A stretch of 64,000 nucleotides of DNA. Source: Eublepharis macularius (lineage: Eukaryota > Chordata > Lepidosauria > Squamata > Eublepharidae). How positions within the stretch are numbered: the first letter of the stretch is position 1; the number at the start of each line of letters is the position of its first letter. Below are positions 53,890 to 64,000 of the stretch, in pieces. The stretch is from NCBI RefSeq assembly GCF_028583425.1, contig NC_072793.1, positions 171,965,681 through 172,029,680 on the forward strand, given 5' to 3'. Made by a program: the position numbers and the translations under genes. Under the pieces are notes generated by a model. It saw only the letters and a program-made list of their open reading frames with translations, was not told where the DNA came from and ran no database searches.

Positions 53890-54034
53890 TCTGTGTGTGT
53901 GTGTGTGTGTGGTGGTGGAGAGTGCCCTCAAGTCACAGCTGACATGGCGACCCCACCCCCCCCCCGGGTGGGGTTTTCATGGCAAGAGACTAACAGAGGT
54001 GGTTTACCGTTGCCTGCCTCTGCAGCCCTGGTCT
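53890..54034 (-). repeat. (TG)n and 5S-SINE tail
   Basis: A TG run at 53890-53910 precedes GCCCTCAAGTCACAGCTGAC, GGCAAGAGACTAACAGAGG and GGTTTACCGTTGCCTGCCTC, the reversed tail of the 5S-derived SINE. Confidence 0.6.
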
Positions 54035-54964
54035 AACCCTAACCCATCCAATGACTAACCAAGGCCGACCGCAGGAGGTGATGGACAGGTAACAGGATTA
54101 AGGGTTTGTTGAGTCATCGCTGCAGGGTCCAGAAGTTAACACTGTTCAAAATTATGAGGGGAAATCTCCCTAAAGCCTAATTTTAGTCTCCCCTCCAACC
54201 CACTGGTCTTGCATTTATCAAGGCAGATAACAAGGGTCATTCTAATTTGCACAGACAAGCAAACAGAAATCAATGGGATTTCAGAGGTTTACAAACGATT
54301 TAGGAGAGTGGCAGGGAAATCCTAGGAAGTGACAGGTCATAGAAAGTATAAGAGTAAAAACTAGCACAAGTTTGGCTCCTTTTGTTATTTTAAGAATAAT
54401 AAGAGAGATACATTCAAGGATGGAAGGAAAGACACTGAGGGGGGAGCTGTAGCTTTCAGGTTTCTTTCCTGCTCCAAGCAAGTTACCCTTAACATTCCCT
54501 CTCCTTTTGCCAGTGTCTCTCCCTTTTATTACATACTTTCTTAAACAGTACAGTGCAATGAAAATAGGGGAGGGAAGGATACTAGGGGGGAATGTTACAT
54601 GCAAGACCATCTTAATTTTCAACTTCCTGCCAAGGCTAAAATATGGGAACGTGGCTGCTTCTTTGAAAAACCCTTTAACAAAAACTATATATGTTTATGT
54701 TCATTTGCTGTCTTGCTTGCACTAAATGACTGTTCCATTAAAAGTGGCTTGCTTGGCCAACCAGCTGCCTTGGGTGATCATTGAGCTCTCCTAGACAGAT
54801 CTCGGAAGGAGAGACTGAATTAGCATAGGGGGGAAATCCCCAAACAGGGGGCCTGCCCTCTCTCTGCGATGAAATTGAGCCTCCTTCCTTTGCCATACCC
54901 CTGAATTGGGGGGGGGGGCATGCACATTAGCTGCAGCAAACTCAAACAGTATTCCGGGGGCAAA
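54035..54964. other. Putative first intron of gene E, no gene seen
   Basis: AT-richer DNA directly after the CpG island. No family-like frame, exon or named repeat was identified. Confidence 0.4.
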
Positions 54965-55075
54965 TCCAAAGACTAACACAATTTATCCCAGTGGAAGCTT
55001 TTCGTGAGTCAGAGCTCTCTTCATCAGATGCAGAGGGGGAAGTGTGTTGGTCTTGTGGACTAGTGGCCGCTTCAT
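54965..55075 (-). repeat. Penelope-like terminal fragments
   Basis: GTGGAAGCTTTTCGTGAGTC, AGAGCTCTCTTCATCAGATG and a second GCTTCATCAGATGTATTCAG. A similar piece lies at 56045-56170. Confidence 0.5.
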
Positions 55076-55913
55076 CAGATGTATTCAGGCTTGGATAGGG
55101 GATCTATTTTATGCTTCCTTTGCCTCCCCCACAGGCCGTGGAAGAGCTGTTCCTCTACCTGCCTGTGCCGTCCCTGCAAGAAGCAGACATAAGAACTCAA
55201 GCCAGGCATTGAGAAAACAGCAATGTTTAGCCTGCTTTCCGGCAGCTCTATTGCCAGTAATTGACCAGACCATCTCCCAAAGAAGGAGCTTTGGGGGCTG
55301 GAGGGGAGGGCTGGTTCTGGCCAGTGGAAGACTCCTTGGGCTGATCTTTAGGGTGTGAACAGGATGCTTTTTCTGGTCTGTTTTTCTCTTGCGTCTCCCC
55401 TTCTCCGTTGAGCAGTCTTGTCGAAAGCTTCCTAGCCCAGCTCCTTCTCTTTCCTCCATTGCTCCTGCCACTGGCTTTAATGCTCAGCCCCAACCTTCTG
55501 ACAGAGTGTGCTGGGATTCTTGATGTTATGTGTTGCTTTCCTGAATTTCTCTCTTGTTGAGCCGAGGAGGCCTAGGTTCAGTTGCAGAGACGTGAGCTCC
55601 AAGTTTCCCTTCGTGCAGCGGACGTGGTTTGTTAACTGTGTTCCATATTGTCACAAGGCAAATAAACCGAGCATTTGGTGGCTGTGCCTGGTTCCCGCCC
55701 TGCACGATTCCTCTTTTTCTCTTCAAGGTTCAAGGAGTCCCCAGGGCTCATCCAGGACTCTGGTTTGGAACTGGATCTCAAAACTCCATAATCATTAATG
55801 CAAAAAGATGGGCCACGTTAAACTCACCTCCCCTTTATTTCCTTCTCACCCACAGGCTGAAGAAAGAACGGTGTCCCTTGTCCCAATCTAGGCCCTCTGT
55901 CTTTGTTGGAGGA

Positions 55914-63760
<7,847 letters not shown>

Positions 63761-63985
63761 ATGACTTGAATGAAGAAAAGATCTGTACTCGCAGAGTAAG
63801 CCTTAGGAAACTTTGAGGGTTCTTTATAAAGGCATGGAATGAGGAAAAGAATTGTACTTGCAGAATAAGCCTTAAGAAACTTCATAGTATCCACATTGAG
63901 CGTTCTTTATAAAGACATGGGGTGTGGGAAATGCTTTGGACCGAAGGAACAGCTTGTTTCCCATCAGAGAATTTGCTTTTGAGAA
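63761..63985 (+). pseudogene. Decayed zinc-finger units in the 3' untranslated region of gene E
   Basis: After the stop codon the sequence still holds finger remnants: 63915-63982 reads K-D-M-G-C-G-K-C-F-G-P then QLVSHQRICF and a stop, a finger lacking its first Cys and with the last His replaced. Upstream, two GCAGARTAAGCCTTARGAAA segments followed by TTCTTTATAAAG repeat at about 84-bp spacing, the length of a finger unit. Confidence 0.65.
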
Positions 63986-64000
63986 ATAACAACATACCTG

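Noticed and set aside
53243-53931. Long minus-strand and plus-strand open frames of about 130-210 codons
   Set aside because: They overlap a CpG island, lack family motifs and are explained by low stop-codon density in GC-rich DNA.

Overview
The window looks like squamate reptile (lizard or snake) nuclear DNA. It is AT-moderate and intron-rich, and it is full of squamate repeats: Sauria-type tRNA SINEs, a 5S-rRNA-derived SINE, CR1, L1, BovB and L2-like LINEs, Penelope-like elements with GIY-YIG domains, and many inverted-repeat DNA elements. The genes are a cluster of C2H2 zinc-finger repressor genes of the SCAN and KRAB classes. The species cannot be fixed from the sequence, and no gene can be given an orthologue symbol safely.

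Layout. Gene B (minus, about 0.7-2.8 kb) is the 5' part of a KRAB-zinc-finger gene whose finger exon lies beyond the left edge. Gene A (minus, 6.85-11.42 kb) is a complete SCAN-zinc-finger gene with 7 fingers. From 12 to 24 kb lies a graveyard of nested transposons that also holds the eroded 5' end of another KRAB-zinc-finger gene (20.2-22.2 kb). Gene C (minus, 24.66-34.05 kb coding, first exon near 36.4 kb) encodes KRAB plus 13 fingers. Gene D (minus, 42.33-50.64 kb coding, first exon near 51.3 kb) encodes KRAB plus 12 finger units. A CpG island at 53.3-53.9 kb is the probable promoter of gene E (plus, 55.9-63.76 kb), which encodes KRAB plus 18 finger units.

Exon structure was rebuilt from splice sites and reading phase. 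Genes B, C, D and E share a tiny first coding exon (5 codons after the homologous ATG, form M-x-P-x-Q), a 127-nt KRAB-A exon, an 87-105-nt KRAB-B-like exon and one exon carrying all fingers. All junction phases agree (0, 1, 1). Genes B, C and D also share a 5' untranslated exon/promoter module and intron sequence, so they arose by segmental duplication. The module occurs five times: one each at B and C, two in tandem at D, and one orphan at 22.1 kb.

Job. KRAB domains normally recruit TRIM28 (KAP1) and silence chromatin at sites chosen by the finger array; SCAN domains dimerise such proteins. The proteins here are therefore probably nuclear DNA-binding repressors. Their DNA targets cannot be read from sequence alone.

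Most notable points: a solo LTR inserted 27 nt upstream of gene C's KRAB-A exon, supplying a good branch-point sequence; a GAAA microsatellite acting as the polypyrimidine tract of gene D's finger exon; a tandemly duplicated KRAB-B exon in gene B; the repeated promoter module and ghost gene; and decaying fingers at both ends of gene E's array.
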